This document shows positions 7,623-17,023 of a stretch of 31,694 nucleotides of DNA, piece after piece. Within the stretch, counting starts at the first letter, position 1; each line of letters begins with the position of its first letter. The notes beneath the pieces were generated by a model. That model was not told the DNA's origin. It saw only the letters and a program-made list of their open reading frames with translations, and did no database searches. The stretch lies in the NCBI GenBank assembly GCA_031366005.1, contig JANLZB010000067.1:1-31694 (forward strand), read 5' to 3'. Both the position numbers and the translations under genes were made by a program. The DNA is from JANLUX01 sp031366005 (GTDB lineage Bacteria; Bacteroidota; Bacteroidia; AKYH767-A; OLB10).

Positions 7623-9917
7623 ATGAGATCAAAAATTTATTTAGGAGTAACAATACTTGCTTTTGTATCTATTCAAAATGCATTTGGTAATAACCAAAAA
7701 TCATTGTGGAATGATATAACTCTTCAACAAGCAAAATCAAAAGGTGAACAGGTATTTGACGTTAGCAAAGCCAGGTATCTTTCGCTTGATATTAATGAAA
7801 TGCGCACGGTGCTTGCAAGTGCTCCAATGGAACAGACTAAAGAAGCAAAAACCCAACCGCTGATTTTACAGATACCGATGCCGGAAGGAGGATTCAGCCG
7901 CTTCGAAATGGTGGAGTCGCCTGTTATGCATCCTGCATTGGCAGCAAAATACCCAATGATAAAAACTTATTCGGGACAGGGAATAGACGATGTAACTGCA
8001 ACTGTTCGTATAGACGTTACACAATTTGGATTTCATGCAATGATACTTTCAGTTAATGGAGATGTATTAATTAATCCTGTTAATTTAAATACTGATGCCA
8101 ACTATATTTGTTTTTATAAGTATGATGCAATTAACAAATATCATTCTACGGCTTGCGGGTTTGATCCTGCGGATGAATTAAATCAGCATAATGCAGATCA
8201 AATTGCAAATGATGTTCATAAAAGAAAAAATGAATATAGTGGATCAGTTAACAGGAGTGCAGGAACGGTTTTGCGCACTTACCGTCTTGCTTTAGCTTGT
8301 ACAGGTGAGTATGCAGCGGTTTTTGGCGGAACTGTGCCCGGAGCAATGGCTGGAATGGTAACAAGTGTAAACCGCGTAACAGGCGTTTACGAACATGAAC
8401 TTGCAATCCGCTTAACTTTGATTGCAAATGATGACACTTTAATTTTTATAGATGAAACCACTGATCCCTACACTAATAGTAATGGAGCTATAATGTTAGG
8501 TGAGAACCAAACTACAATAACACAAAGAATAGGATCAGCAAATTACGATATCGGCCATGTGTTCAGCACCGGTGGTGGAGGTATTGCAGGGTTAGGTGTA
8601 GTTTGCCAAAGTTCGCAGAAAGCGCGTGGTGTTACTGGATTATCCAATCCTGTTGGTGATGCATTTGACATTGATTTTGTATCACATGAAATGGGACATC
8701 AGTTTGGAGGCAATCATACTTTCAACAGTGTATCCGGTAATTGTGGCGGTGGAAACAGAGCCGCATCTGCTGCTTATGAACCTGGAAGTGGAATTACAAT
8801 TATGGCTTATGCCGGTATATGTCCTAATGATAACCTTGCGGCTCACAGCATACCATATTTTCATACCAAAAGTTTTGATGAGATAGAAGATTATACTACT
8901 CTTAGTTCAGGGTTCAGTTGTCCTGTTACAACACTTACCGGTAACACACCTCCTGTTTCAAATCTGAGCGTTTATCATTATGATGTTCCCTTGACAACAC
9001 CATTCAAATTAACTGGTGCTGGTTCTGATCCTGATGGCGATACTATTACTTATAGTTTTGAAGAATTTGATTTAGGTCCGGCAGGAACATGGAATTCACC
9101 CTCTGGAAACGCGCCTATCTTTATGCCCAACGTACCTACATTAAATAACTGGAGATTATTTCCAAAGCTTAATAATATACGCAGCAACATAAATACTCCC
9201 GGTGATTTTAAAGCTACTTATGCCCGTACTTTGGATTTTCGTCTTACACTCCGCGACAACCGTAACAACGGAGGAGGAGTTACCTATGATGATCAGTTAA
9301 TAGAAGTGAATGTGGTAAACACAACCATTCCCTTTGCCATCACTTATCCAAATACAACCGGTATATCTTGGCCTGCAGGTTCAACACAAACTATTACGTG
9401 GGATGTGGCTAACACTACTGCATCACCTATTAACACCAGCATGATAAATATTTATCTCTCACTAACAAGCGGAACTCCGTATCCTTTCCCGATTTTATTA
9501 GCTGCAAATGTTCCTAATAACGGATCATACACTTTCACTGTTCCGAATAATCAAACTACTACAGCAAGGATATTAGTAGAAGCAGTAGGCAATATTTTCT
9601 TTGATATTAATAATAAAGATTTCGCTATAACTGCACCTGTAGGAATAGCTGAAAATAATATAACAGGTGAAAGTGTAAATGTTTATCCAAACCCTGCTGA
9701 GGATGTATTAAATATTTCTTTATCAGGAAAATTACGTGGCGATGTTTCAATTACTTTGACAGATGCAATAGGAAAAACTATTTATACAAAACAGGTTGTT
9801 AAAATGCATGACGGCTTAGTGGAATATTTAAATATCGCAAATTATGCTCGTGGAGTTTATTTTGTGCGGATTGATACTGGCGAAGGTTCACTGTCCAGAA
9901 AAATTATTAAGCTATAA
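7623..9917 (+). CDS. secreted reprolysin-like zinc metalloprotease with T9SS sorting domain
   Basis: A 764-residue exported protease. After a signal peptide (to about residue 22, IQNAFG) comes a long propeptide-like region (about 25-195). The catalytic domain (about 210-440) carries the metzincin zinc motif HEMGHQFGGNH, with ligands H355, H359 and H365, and a Met-turn-like segment ITIMAYAGIC. These two features place it in the reprolysin-like M12B group. A linker with an Ig/cadherin-like module follows (LTGAGSDPDGDTITYSFEE, about 460-570). A second beta-sandwich (about 580-670) contains SWPAGSTQTITWDVANT. The final 85 residues are a type A T9SS signal (VYPNPAEDVLNISLSG, ARGVYFVRIDTGEG, ending KIIKL). 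It probably degrades external protein. The start is set by the signal peptide. It ends in a hairpin shared with the convergent neighbour. Confidence 0.92.
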   Translation: MRSKIYLGVTILAFVSIQNAFGNNQKSLWNDITLQQAKSKGEQVFDVSKARYLSLDINEMRTVLASAPMEQTKEAKTQPLILQIPMPEGGFSRFEMVESPVMHPALAAKYPMIKTYSGQGIDDVTATVRIDVTQFGFHAMILSVNGDVLINPVNLNTDANYICFYKYDAINKYHSTACGFDPADELNQHNADQIANDVHKRKNEYSGSVNRSAGTVLRTYRLALACTGEYAAVFGGTVPGAMAGMVTSVNRVTGVYEHELAIRLTLIANDDTLIFIDETTDPYTNSNGAIMLGENQTTITQRIGSANYDIGHVFSTGGGGIAGLGVVCQSSQKARGVTGLSNPVGDAFDIDFVSHEMGHQFGGNHTFNSVSGNCGGGNRAASAAYEPGSGITIMAYAGICPNDNLAAHSIPYFHTKSFDEIEDYTTLSSGFSCPVTTLTGNTPPVSNLSVYHYDVPLTTPFKLTGAGSDPDGDTITYSFEEFDLGPAGTWNSPSGNAPIFMPNVPTLNNWRLFPKLNNIRSNINTPGDFKATYARTLDFRLTLRDNRNNGGGVTYDDQLIEVNVVNTTIPFAITYPNTTGISWPAGSTQTITWDVANTTASPINTSMINIYLSLTSGTPYPFPILLAANVPNNGSYTFTVPNNQTTTARILVEAVGNIFFDINNKDFAITAPVGIAENNITGESVNVYPNPAEDVLNISLSGKLRGDVSITLTDAIGKTIYTKQVVKMHDGLVEYLNIANYARGVYFVRIDTGEGSLSRKIIKL

Positions 9918-9931
9918 TAGTTTTAAAAATC

Positions 9932-9970
9932 AATAACGGATCAATGTGTATTTCATGTTTATCCGTTATT
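9932..9970. terminator. bidirectional hairpin terminator between convergent genes
   Basis: Ten-base arms 9932-9941 and 9961-9970 (AATAACGGAT and its reverse complement) enclose a 19-base loop. The right side is followed by a T-rich stretch, and the left side reads T-rich on the minus strand, so it could end both the protease gene and the minus-strand gene that stops at 9974. Confidence 0.6.
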
Positions 9971-9973
9971 TAT

Positions 9974-10324
9974 TTATTCATTTTCAACCGCAGTAAGAGC
10001 AGGATATTTGTTATCCAGAATATCATAAATACTGTATCCTTTTACCTCATTAGTTTTCATTTTTTTATTGAGATGATGTATGGTGGTTGTGATAATATCT
10101 GTATTGGCAATTCTGCTTGCATCCACATGAAGTAACAAACAACTTCCGGCTTTAAAATAACCGAGATATCTTAACCCCTCAATGCAATTCAACTGTCTGC
10201 TGATCTTGTACACTTCCCATTCGCTAAGCTCAGGTGTATGAACAATTAATTCGCGATAAACAATATTTTCCTGCGCATAACTTATCCGACAGCAAAAAAT
10301 AATAACAATTAAAATTTTCCACAT
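9974..10324 (-). CDS. small secreted protein of unknown function
   Basis: A 116-residue protein with a short hydrophobic signal peptide (MWKILIVIIFCCRISYAQ, cleavage after about residue 18). The mature part (about 98 residues) contains SEWEVYKISRQLNCIEGLRYLGYFKAGSCLLLHVD. This has the alternating strand-helix feel of a small ferredoxin-like or HMA-like fold, but no CxxC metal motif is present, so no function is proposed. It sits alone between the convergent metalloprotease gene and the adhesin gene, whose terminator lies upstream of it. It could be an accessory of the surface proteins around it, but this is only position. Confidence 0.7.
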   Translation of the reverse strand: MWKILIVIIFCCRISYAQENIVYRELIVHTPELSEWEVYKISRQLNCIEGLRYLGYFKAGSCLLLHVDASRIANTDIITTTIHHLNKKMKTNEVKGYSIYDILDNKYPALTAVENE

Positions 10325-10485
10325 TATGCAGCAATTTAAGTTGAAATAAAAAAAACAATTTTGAAAAATTAAATTTTCTTACACAAGCATTGTCAGTTAT
10401 AAAAAAGCCTGCACAACCTTCCTTTTTCCGTTAATAAAATAATTACTTTTATGATTGCACCTTTCTTTCTTCGTTATAAAATAAA

Positions 10486-10516
10486 AAAAGCTGCTTCCGG
10501 AAAGAAAGCAGCTTTT
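10486..10516 (-). terminator. intrinsic terminator of the adhesin gene
   Basis: Arms 10486-10496 and 10506-10516 (AAAAGCTGCTT and its reverse complement) form an 11-bp stem with a nine-base loop. On the minus strand the stem is followed directly by a T-rich run, and it lies 22 bases past the adhesin stop codon. Confidence 0.85.
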
Positions 10517-10537
10517 GAGAAAAAGTAGAGGCTTGTT

Positions 10538-13500
10538 TTATTTCATTAATAATAGCTTGTTGTAATATATTCTATCTGTTGTATTAATACGATATATATA
10601 AACACCCTGCGGTAAATGATCACCTTTAAACTTCAGTTGATATAATTCATCCGCATTTGCTGATCCATTAAATAAAGTTGAAACCAAACTTCCATTTGCA
10701 TTAAACACCTCGACAACCACTGATGGCATAGCCGTTGCAAATGTGAATTGAATGGTAACTTCTGATTTAAATGGATTCGGGTAAGCAGTGGCTGTTATCT
10801 TATCATCCACATCAACCCCTGTCATTGAGATTCTGTTTCCGTTACCGGGACACTTATCCGGCTGCACTTCGTTTGCATCACCTAACTGCGTAGCCAATGG
10901 CTCCGGAGTATTATTAGCAAGCGCATTATGGATATTGTTAAGCACCTGCGAGGCAGAATAAGTATAATGCCCATTCAATCCGCAAGTGTTCAGCAATGCT
11001 GCAGTTCCCTGTCGAGCAAGTTTATTACCATTTCCACCACCAAGGTTTAATGCACCCAGCAATGTTAGATTCGTACTTAATCCAGCATTAGTCATTTGCG
11101 TTGTTGTTAAGCCAAATGTTGTTTTAAATGATGATCCAATGGTTCCATTTCCACTATAACCTTTTGCAGAAATAGCACTGGCAAGGCATTGCGGAATAGC
11201 AGCATTTGGATTATCCCAAAGGCTTGTATGATTTTTCCAGAAGCCTAAAGTGCAACCCCAATAAACCGGGGCAGGAGGTGCCACAGTATAACTGCAAGAA
11301 GATGAACAGCCATAGCAATTGGTTACAGTTACAGTATAAGTTCCACTGGATACATTAATACATTGTGTAGTGGCACCAGTGCTCCACAGATAAGAATTCC
11401 AGTTTCCATTGCCTGCACACAATTGGGTGATATTATTATTGCTGTAATTGTTATTGTTATTGCAGTTGTTCCAGTTATTATTATTCCACCAACCATAGTT
11501 ATTATTACATCCGTTATATCCACCGCAATAGCTGTAGTTATTATTATTACATGTGCTTGTTGTGATATTACAAACAGGTGGCTGACCAATGGTAACGCAT
11601 TTAGTAGCTGTGCTGCTGCAACCTCCGTTAGATGCTGTGAGCGTATAATTACCAGCCGTAGTCACTGTTATACATTGTGTAGTAGCACCGGTGCTCCAGA
11701 GGTAAGATGATAGTCCTGCATTTCCGCATAACTGTGTTGAACCCCCTGAGCAAATGGCACTGTTGCCAGTGATGATTACACATGGAGGATAACTTAACGT
11801 TACACATTTGCTGCATGTGCTGCTGCATCCGCTGGCATTTGTCACCGTCACTGTATAATTACCAATCCAGCATACATTAATACACTGTGTTGTTGCACCA
11901 GTACTCCATAAGTAAGAAGCTTGCCCTGAAGGAGCGCATAATTGCGTTGAGCCACTTCCCCAGCATATATTTCCTCCCGTGATGGTGCAGCTCGGTGGTT
12001 GATTAACGGTTACATATTTATTGCATGTATTGCTACATCCGTTTGAGTTGGTAACTGTAACCGTATAATTCCCTGTGTTATTTACCGTAATGCATTGCGT
12101 TGTTGCACCCGTGCTCCATATGTAACCGGCAAGTCCTGCAGGAGCGCACAATTGTACTGATCCGCCTGCACAGCATGAATTACTTCCTGTTATAAGACAG
12201 CCCGGAGGAGGATTTGAAATATGTGTTATTCCTGATAAAGGATCACATGCATCAACAGTACAGGGATTATTGTCGTTGATATTTACTGCAGTGTGTGATA
12301 CTCCTGTTACAGCATCACAGGCATCTGTTGTACAAATATTATTATCGTTTATATTAACAGGAGTATGTGAAATACCTGTTAAAGGATCACATGCATCTGA
12401 TGTACACAGATTGTTATCATCAGCAACTACAGGTGAGTGTGATACACCAGTAAGCGGATCACAAGCATCAGTTGTACATGCGTTATTATCATTGGTATTA
12501 ACCAGTGTATGTGATACTCCTGTTACAGGATTACAGGCGTCTGTTGTACAAACATTATTGTCGTTGGTATTAACCAGTGTGTGCGAAACCCCTGTTACAG
12601 GATCACAGGCGTCTGTTGTACAAACATTATTATCATTTGTATTAACAGGAGTATGTGATACTGAGAGTGTCAATGGGTCGCATGCATCAATTGTACATTC
12701 ATTATTATCATTAGGATTAATTTCACCAACAGCCTGATCAATAGTAGTTGAACATCCATGTGCATCCGTAACTAAGACATGATAAAGTCCGGAACACAAG
12801 CCGGTGGCAGTTGAGTCACCAGCACCTGTCGCCCATGTATATGTGTAAGGCTTTGTTCCACCAGTAGCATGAATAGTCACAGAACCATTGCAACTTCCTG
12901 TACAAACTGTTGTACCGGTTGCAGTAGCTAAAAGTGGTAAAGGCGAATTTACAATATGAATACAATGATCTTCACAACCATAAGAATCTGTAATTGTAAC
13001 GCTATAAGTAGCTGCGCATAATCCGGTAACTATTTGCGTGGTTGCTCCTGTATTCCACAAGTACTGGTATGGCGGTGTACCTCCCATCTCATGAATGGAA
13101 TCGGTTCCATCACAAACACCAAAACAACTTGTGCTTAATGTCCTGTGTGAATGACCTAACGGACCTTTTTGAGTAATATTTACTGTTGTAGTTTGTGAAC
13201 AATTTGCCTGGTCAGTAACTATTACTGTATAAAGACCTAAACAGAGTTGATTAATTGAGGAACTGGTTGCACCGTTTGACCATGCATAGGTAATATTTCC
13301 CAGTCCACCTGTGGCAATTACAGAAGCACTACCTGTACATTCACCATAACATTTGATAAATTGTTTCTGCGTGCTCAGTGAAAGATTACAATTCCATATA
13401 TTGATAGTTCCTCTTGCAGTTGTATTGCCATTGCAACCCAGCGAATCAGTCACAGTTACAGTATAAGTTCCTGCTGAAAGTCCTGAAATGGATTTAGTGG

Positions 13501-14356
13501 TTGCTCCATTACTCCATAAATAAGAGTAAGGCGGAGTTCCACCTGTTGCTGAAGCCGTCATCGCTCCAATGGGTCCAAAATTAAAATTAACAGAAACGCT
13601 TGGAACAAGTAAGGGTGGTTCCTGAACAACTGTGCTTGCAACGGTTGTACAACCATGTGCGTCAGTCACTGTAATATTATAAGTACCTGCACACAATCCT
13701 GATTGCGAAGCTGTGCCTGCACCAAATGAATAGGTATATGAGTAAGGAGGTGTGCCGCCTGATGCATTAACAGTTACTGAACCATTACAGACACCGAAAC
13801 AAGTTGCGTTAGTACTGGTAGCAAATGCAACAAGCAACGGAGGGTCGCTGACAACGTGATGGCGGCAGAAATGCTGACATCCGTAAACATCGGTTGTGGT
13901 TACTGAATAAGTTCCAGCGCACAAACCTGATATTACTGCAGTGGTTGCACCGGTATTCCATAAATAAGAATAAGGTGGAGTACCTCCCATTACCTTTAAA
14001 GAATCTTTTCCATCACAAGCACCAAAACAACTGGTACTTATCTGGTAATCGGAATGGCCCATTTTTCCCCTGGTAGGAATACTGGTTGTTACTTCAAGTG
14101 TACAAGCAACATCTGATACCGTTAACGTTATTGGTCCGGCACAAAGTTGAGTTGCTGTTTGAGTGGTAGCACCATTCGACCATAAGTAACTGACAGGACT
14201 TATAGCACCTGTAACATTGGCTGTAGCACTTCCTGTACATTGTCCGTTGCAAAGCACCATTTGCTTCTGGAAAGTAACAGCTAGATTGCAGCTTTGTGCA
14301 TGGCTGCTCACTGCGAAGAGAAACAACCACAAGAAGATAAGAAGATTTTTGTTCAT
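10538..14356 (-). CDS. large SprB-repeat surface adhesin with T9SS sorting domain
   Basis: A 1272-residue exported protein. The start is the ATG at 14354-14356, directly before a clear signal peptide (MNKNLLIFLWLFLFAVSSHA). An upstream in-frame ATG at 14512 would add 52 residues ahead of that signal and is rejected. Domains in order: SprB-type repeats (about 20-540, units like GGTPPYSYLWSNGATT and AGTYTVTVTDSLGC); seven 24-residue NDNNxCTTDACDPxTGVSHT repeats (about 545-714); cysteine-bearing repeats (about 715-930, YLWSTGATTQC); an Asn/Tyr/Trp-rich linker (about 932-978); one more repeat; a globular module opening GCTLGFWKNHTSLWDNP (about 1031-1165); and a T9SS type A signal (about 1185-1272, AYPNPFKSEVTIQF). 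SprB repeats mark gliding or attachment adhesins in Bacteroidota. Its role here is inferred as surface attachment. Confidence 0.9.
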   Translation of the reverse strand: MNKNLLIFLWLFLFAVSSHAQSCNLAVTFQKQMVLCNGQCTGSATANVTGAISPVSYLWSNGATTQTATQLCAGPITLTVSDVACTLEVTTSIPTRGKMGHSDYQISTSCFGACDGKDSLKVMGGTPPYSYLWNTGATTAVISGLCAGTYSVTTTDVYGCQHFCRHHVVSDPPLLVAFATSTNATCFGVCNGSVTVNASGGTPPYSYTYSFGAGTASQSGLCAGTYNITVTDAHGCTTVASTVVQEPPLLVPSVSVNFNFGPIGAMTASATGGTPPYSYLWSNGATTKSISGLSAGTYTVTVTDSLGCNGNTTARGTINIWNCNLSLSTQKQFIKCYGECTGSASVIATGGLGNITYAWSNGATSSSINQLCLGLYTVIVTDQANCSQTTTVNITQKGPLGHSHRTLSTSCFGVCDGTDSIHEMGGTPPYQYLWNTGATTQIVTGLCAATYSVTITDSYGCEDHCIHIVNSPLPLLATATGTTVCTGSCNGSVTIHATGGTKPYTYTWATGAGDSTATGLCSGLYHVLVTDAHGCSTTIDQAVGEINPNDNNECTIDACDPLTLSVSHTPVNTNDNNVCTTDACDPVTGVSHTLVNTNDNNVCTTDACNPVTGVSHTLVNTNDNNACTTDACDPLTGVSHSPVVADDNNLCTSDACDPLTGISHTPVNINDNNICTTDACDAVTGVSHTAVNINDNNPCTVDACDPLSGITHISNPPPGCLITGSNSCCAGGSVQLCAPAGLAGYIWSTGATTQCITVNNTGNYTVTVTNSNGCSNTCNKYVTVNQPPSCTITGGNICWGSGSTQLCAPSGQASYLWSTGATTQCINVCWIGNYTVTVTNASGCSSTCSKCVTLSYPPCVIITGNSAICSGGSTQLCGNAGLSSYLWSTGATTQCITVTTAGNYTLTASNGGCSSTATKCVTIGQPPVCNITTSTCNNNNYSYCGGYNGCNNNYGWWNNNNWNNCNNNNNYSNNNITQLCAGNGNWNSYLWSTGATTQCINVSSGTYTVTVTNCYGCSSSCSYTVAPPAPVYWGCTLGFWKNHTSLWDNPNAAIPQCLASAISAKGYSGNGTIGSSFKTTFGLTTTQMTNAGLSTNLTLLGALNLGGGNGNKLARQGTAALLNTCGLNGHYTYSASQVLNNIHNALANNTPEPLATQLGDANEVQPDKCPGNGNRISMTGVDVDDKITATAYPNPFKSEVTIQFTFATAMPSVVVEVFNANGSLVSTLFNGSANADELYQLKFKGDHLPQGVYIYRINTTDRIYYNKLLLMK
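12214..12720 (-). repeat. seven tandem 72-bp coding repeats in the adhesin
   Basis: Near-identical units recur every 72 bases (for example gttgtacaaac at 12543 and 12615). Each encodes 24 residues of the form NDNNxCTTDACDPxTGVSHT plus a short VNT-like link. The first unit is two residues longer. The two cysteines and acidic/Asn residues suggest a calcium-binding or disulfide-stabilised stalk. Confidence 0.9.
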
Positions 14357-14536
14357 CTGTTTTTTATTTTGTCGCAAATTGGCTTGATCTTGAAATAAAC
14401 GATGGCAATTATCAGCAAAGGGGTTAATTATTCGGGCGAAACCGAACAGTTTTAAGGTGAATGGTTGAGTTTTAAAAATGTAAGACTTACATTTTTTTTT
14501 GCTTGTTTCCATAAATCAGGCATAAATGAATTTTAA

Positions 14537-14544
14537 TAGCTTTG
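14537..14544 (+). promoter_or_regulatory. candidate -7 element of acs
   Basis: TAGCTTTG matches TAnnTTTG 18 bases before the acs ATG. No convincing -33 TTTG is found at the right spacing. Confidence 0.4.
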
Positions 14545-14562
14545 AGAGGTAAATTATAGAAG

Positions 14563-16461
14563 ATGAGTCAGCGGATTACCAGTATAGAACAATACCATGC
14601 GGATTATAAACATAGCATCGAACAACCAGAGCAATTCTGGGAACAAATAGCAGATAATTTTATATGGAAAAAGAAATGGAATAAAGTATTGCAATGGGAT
14701 TTTGATCAGTTTAATGTGAAATGGTTTGATGGAGCACAACTGAATATCACTGAAAACTGTTTAGACCGTAATGCTAAATCACATCCTGAAAAAATTGCCA
14801 TTATATGGGAGCCAAATGATACAAATGAGGATGTAAGAAAAATCAATTATTCTGAATTATTAAAAGAAGTAAGTCGTGTTGCAAACATGCTTAAGAAGGT
14901 AGGCGTGAAAAAAGGAGATCGTGTTTGCATTTATATGCCAATGATACCTGAAGCTGTTTTTGCGATGTTAGCATGTGCCCGGATCGGAGCTATTCATTCC
15001 GTGGTGTTTGCCGGGTTTTCTGCAACATCACTCTCTGACAGGATTAATGATGCTGAATGTAATCTGATGATAACAACTGACGGTGCTTATCGCGGATCAA
15101 AAAAAATTCCTATTAAAGAAATAGTGGATGAAGCATTAGAAAAAACCACGTCAATAAAAAATGTAATTGTTTTCCAACGCACAAAGGATAAAATAAAAAT
15201 GCAGACCGGCAGAGATCATTGGTGGCATGATGCAATTGAAGGTGTATCCAATGAATGTGTTGCAGAAACGATGGATGCTGAAGACATGCTTTTTATTCTT
15301 TATACTTCCGGATCAACAGGAAAACCGAAAGGCGTTGTACATACCACCGCAGGTTACATGATTTTCACATGGTACACATTTATTAATGTGTTTCAATATG
15401 ATGCTAATGATGTTTTCTGGTGTACTGCCGACATAGGTTGGGTTACAGGACATAGTTATATTGTTTATGGTCCATTGCTTGCAGGTGCAACTACATTAAT
15501 GTTTGAAGGAATTCCAACTTATCCGGATGCTTCGCGTTTCTGGCAAACGATTGAAAAACATAATGTAAATATTTTTTATACGGCTCCAACTGCAATCCGC
15601 TCTTTAATGGCTGCAGGCGATTCATTTGTTGCTCCATTTGAAATGCAGTCATTAAAAACATTAGGTTCAGTGGGTGAACCCATCAATGAAGAAGCATGGC
15701 ATTGGTATGATGAAAAGGTCGGAAAAAAAAGATGTGCTGTTGTTGATACATGGTGGCAAACTGAAACCGGTGGAATTATGATTTCTCCGTTAGCGCATAT
15801 TACTCCCACCAAACCAACCTATGCTACGTTGCCTCTGCCGGGTATTCAACCAATCTTAGTGGATGCACGGGGAAATGAAATTATTGAGAATGGAGTGGAA
15901 GGAAATCTTTGCATCAGATTTCCCTGGCCAGGAATGTTGAGAACCACTTACGGAGATCATGAACGATGCAGAGCGAATTATTTTTCAACTTATAAAAATC
16001 TTTATTTCACCGGTGATGGTTGCAGACGTGATGATGATGGATACTACAGGATTATAGGCAGAGTAGATGATGTGATAAATGTTTCAGGGCACCGCCTTGG
16101 AACTGCCGAAGTAGAAAATGCAATCAATGAACATCCTAATGTAATTGAATCAGCCGTGGTAGGTTTTCCACATGCAATTAAAGGACAGGGTATTTATGCT
16201 TATGTGATTTGTGAAACAATACCAAAAGATGAAACAAAAGAGACAAAGGAAATTAATGCGATGGTATTAAAAATGATTGGTGCTATTGCACGGCCGGACA
16301 AAATTCAGTTTGTTACGGGATTACCAAAAACACGCAGTGGAAAAATAATGCGCAGAATTCTGCGTAAGATTGCTGAAGGCGAAACAAATAATTTAGGAGA
16401 TACTTCTACTTTGCTCGATCCTGCTGTGGTTGATACTATTAAAGCGGGTGCAATTAAGTAA
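14563..16461 (+). CDS. acs: acetyl-CoA synthetase
   Basis: A 632-residue AMP-forming acetate-CoA ligase. It activates acetate to acetyl-adenylate and then acetyl-CoA in the cytoplasm. The N-terminus has the ACS-specific cap (QPEQFWEQIADNFIWKKKWN). The adenylate-forming core carries YTSGSTGKPKGVVHT (about 247-261), CTADIGWVTGHSYIVYGPL, the substrate-pocket region DTWWQTETGG and the hinge region YFTGDGCRRDDDGYYRIIGRVDD. The C-terminal swinging domain contains PKTRSGKIMRR, where K594 is the expected catalytic lysine controlled by acetylation in related enzymes. Length is near the usual 640-650. Propionyl-CoA synthetase is less likely because the motifs fit Acs closely. It is a single gene, with no acetyltransferase or deacetylase beside it. 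Confidence 0.96.
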   Translation: MSQRITSIEQYHADYKHSIEQPEQFWEQIADNFIWKKKWNKVLQWDFDQFNVKWFDGAQLNITENCLDRNAKSHPEKIAIIWEPNDTNEDVRKINYSELLKEVSRVANMLKKVGVKKGDRVCIYMPMIPEAVFAMLACARIGAIHSVVFAGFSATSLSDRINDAECNLMITTDGAYRGSKKIPIKEIVDEALEKTTSIKNVIVFQRTKDKIKMQTGRDHWWHDAIEGVSNECVAETMDAEDMLFILYTSGSTGKPKGVVHTTAGYMIFTWYTFINVFQYDANDVFWCTADIGWVTGHSYIVYGPLLAGATTLMFEGIPTYPDASRFWQTIEKHNVNIFYTAPTAIRSLMAAGDSFVAPFEMQSLKTLGSVGEPINEEAWHWYDEKVGKKRCAVVDTWWQTETGGIMISPLAHITPTKPTYATLPLPGIQPILVDARGNEIIENGVEGNLCIRFPWPGMLRTTYGDHERCRANYFSTYKNLYFTGDGCRRDDDGYYRIIGRVDDVINVSGHRLGTAEVENAINEHPNVIESAVVGFPHAIKGQGIYAYVICETIPKDETKETKEINAMVLKMIGAIARPDKIQFVTGLPKTRSGKIMRRILRKIAEGETNNLGDTSTLLDPAVVDTIKAGAIK

Positions 16462-16714
16462 TATTTTTTTATAATAGGTTTCAAAATTTAAAATCAAAGC
16501 TCATAGTTTATCATATTATACAGATATTTAAATTTTGGTGCTACGTTAAGTCATAAAGTTTTCATTGGTAAGAAAGCAATCTATGCCCTCTGACTCAAGT
16601 TTGCACTTATTTAAGTTTGCTTCAAACGAATTTATAAACCTCTTAACGGGTACTAATTTCATTATGCTTATTCATCCAGGTCTGCAATTGGTTCGCCCTG
16701 TTTTTGTCAGCTTA

Positions 16715-17023
16715 TCATTTTTTTCTTTCTTCCCATACTTTCGGATTTCTACTGGTATGAAAGACAGCAAATACTTCCACTGTATTTAGGTTTTGATTAA
16801 CACTAAAATGTACGAGGAAAGGAAATTTCTTTATCAGCATGCAATGCACATTCGAATATCGAATAGCATAAATTTCAGGATTGCTTTTTAAAGTATTGAT
16901 TTGCTTTTTAACTTGTTTTTGAAAACGCGTTCCTAAACCTTTGTGTTGATCATTATACCAGTTAGTAATCTGTTGAATATCCTACAAAGCATCACTGTCA
17001 ATGCTTATTTTATATTTCGCCAT
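16715..17023 (-). pseudogene. RelE/ParE-family toxin gene interrupted by a nonsense codon
   Basis: Reading from the ATG at 17021-17023 gives MAKYKISIDSDAL, then TAG at codon 14 (16982-16984), then an uninterrupted frame of 88 codons to a TGA at 16715-16717. The post-stop sequence has the RelE/ParE pattern: DIQQITNWYNDQHKGLGTRF, then KQINTLKSNPEIYAIRY, then MLIKKFPFLVHFSV, and a final VEVFAVFHTSRNPKVWEER. In the family these small toxins inhibit translation or gyrase. The ATG overlaps the antitoxin stop by one base (TAATG), the classical coupled arrangement. A single substitution would restore the gene, so the change is recent, a read-through site, or an assembly error. No in-frame ATG follows the stop before residue 61. 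Confidence 0.85.

Noticed and set aside
12214..12720. A possible CRISPR array from the regular 72-bp spacing.
   Set aside because: The units are contiguous coding repeats without unique spacers, lie in frame in the adhesin gene, and no cas gene is present. The 69-bp repeats at 20473-20642 are excluded for the same reason.
12270..12737. A 155-codon open frame on the plus strand across the adhesin repeats.
   Set aside because: It is antisense to the 72-bp repeat array. The open frame results from the repeat having no stop in that frame, and its translation is the same motif repeated with no independent start signal or family match.
14357..14512. Longer N-terminus for the adhesin from the ATG at 14512.
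   Set aside because: It would place 52 charged residues before a textbook signal peptide that begins at 14356.
16462..16714. Gap between acs and the toxin pseudogene examined for a gene.
   Set aside because: A 74-codon plus-strand frame overlaps the antisense of the toxin pseudogene and shows no family pattern. I see nothing else in the gap.
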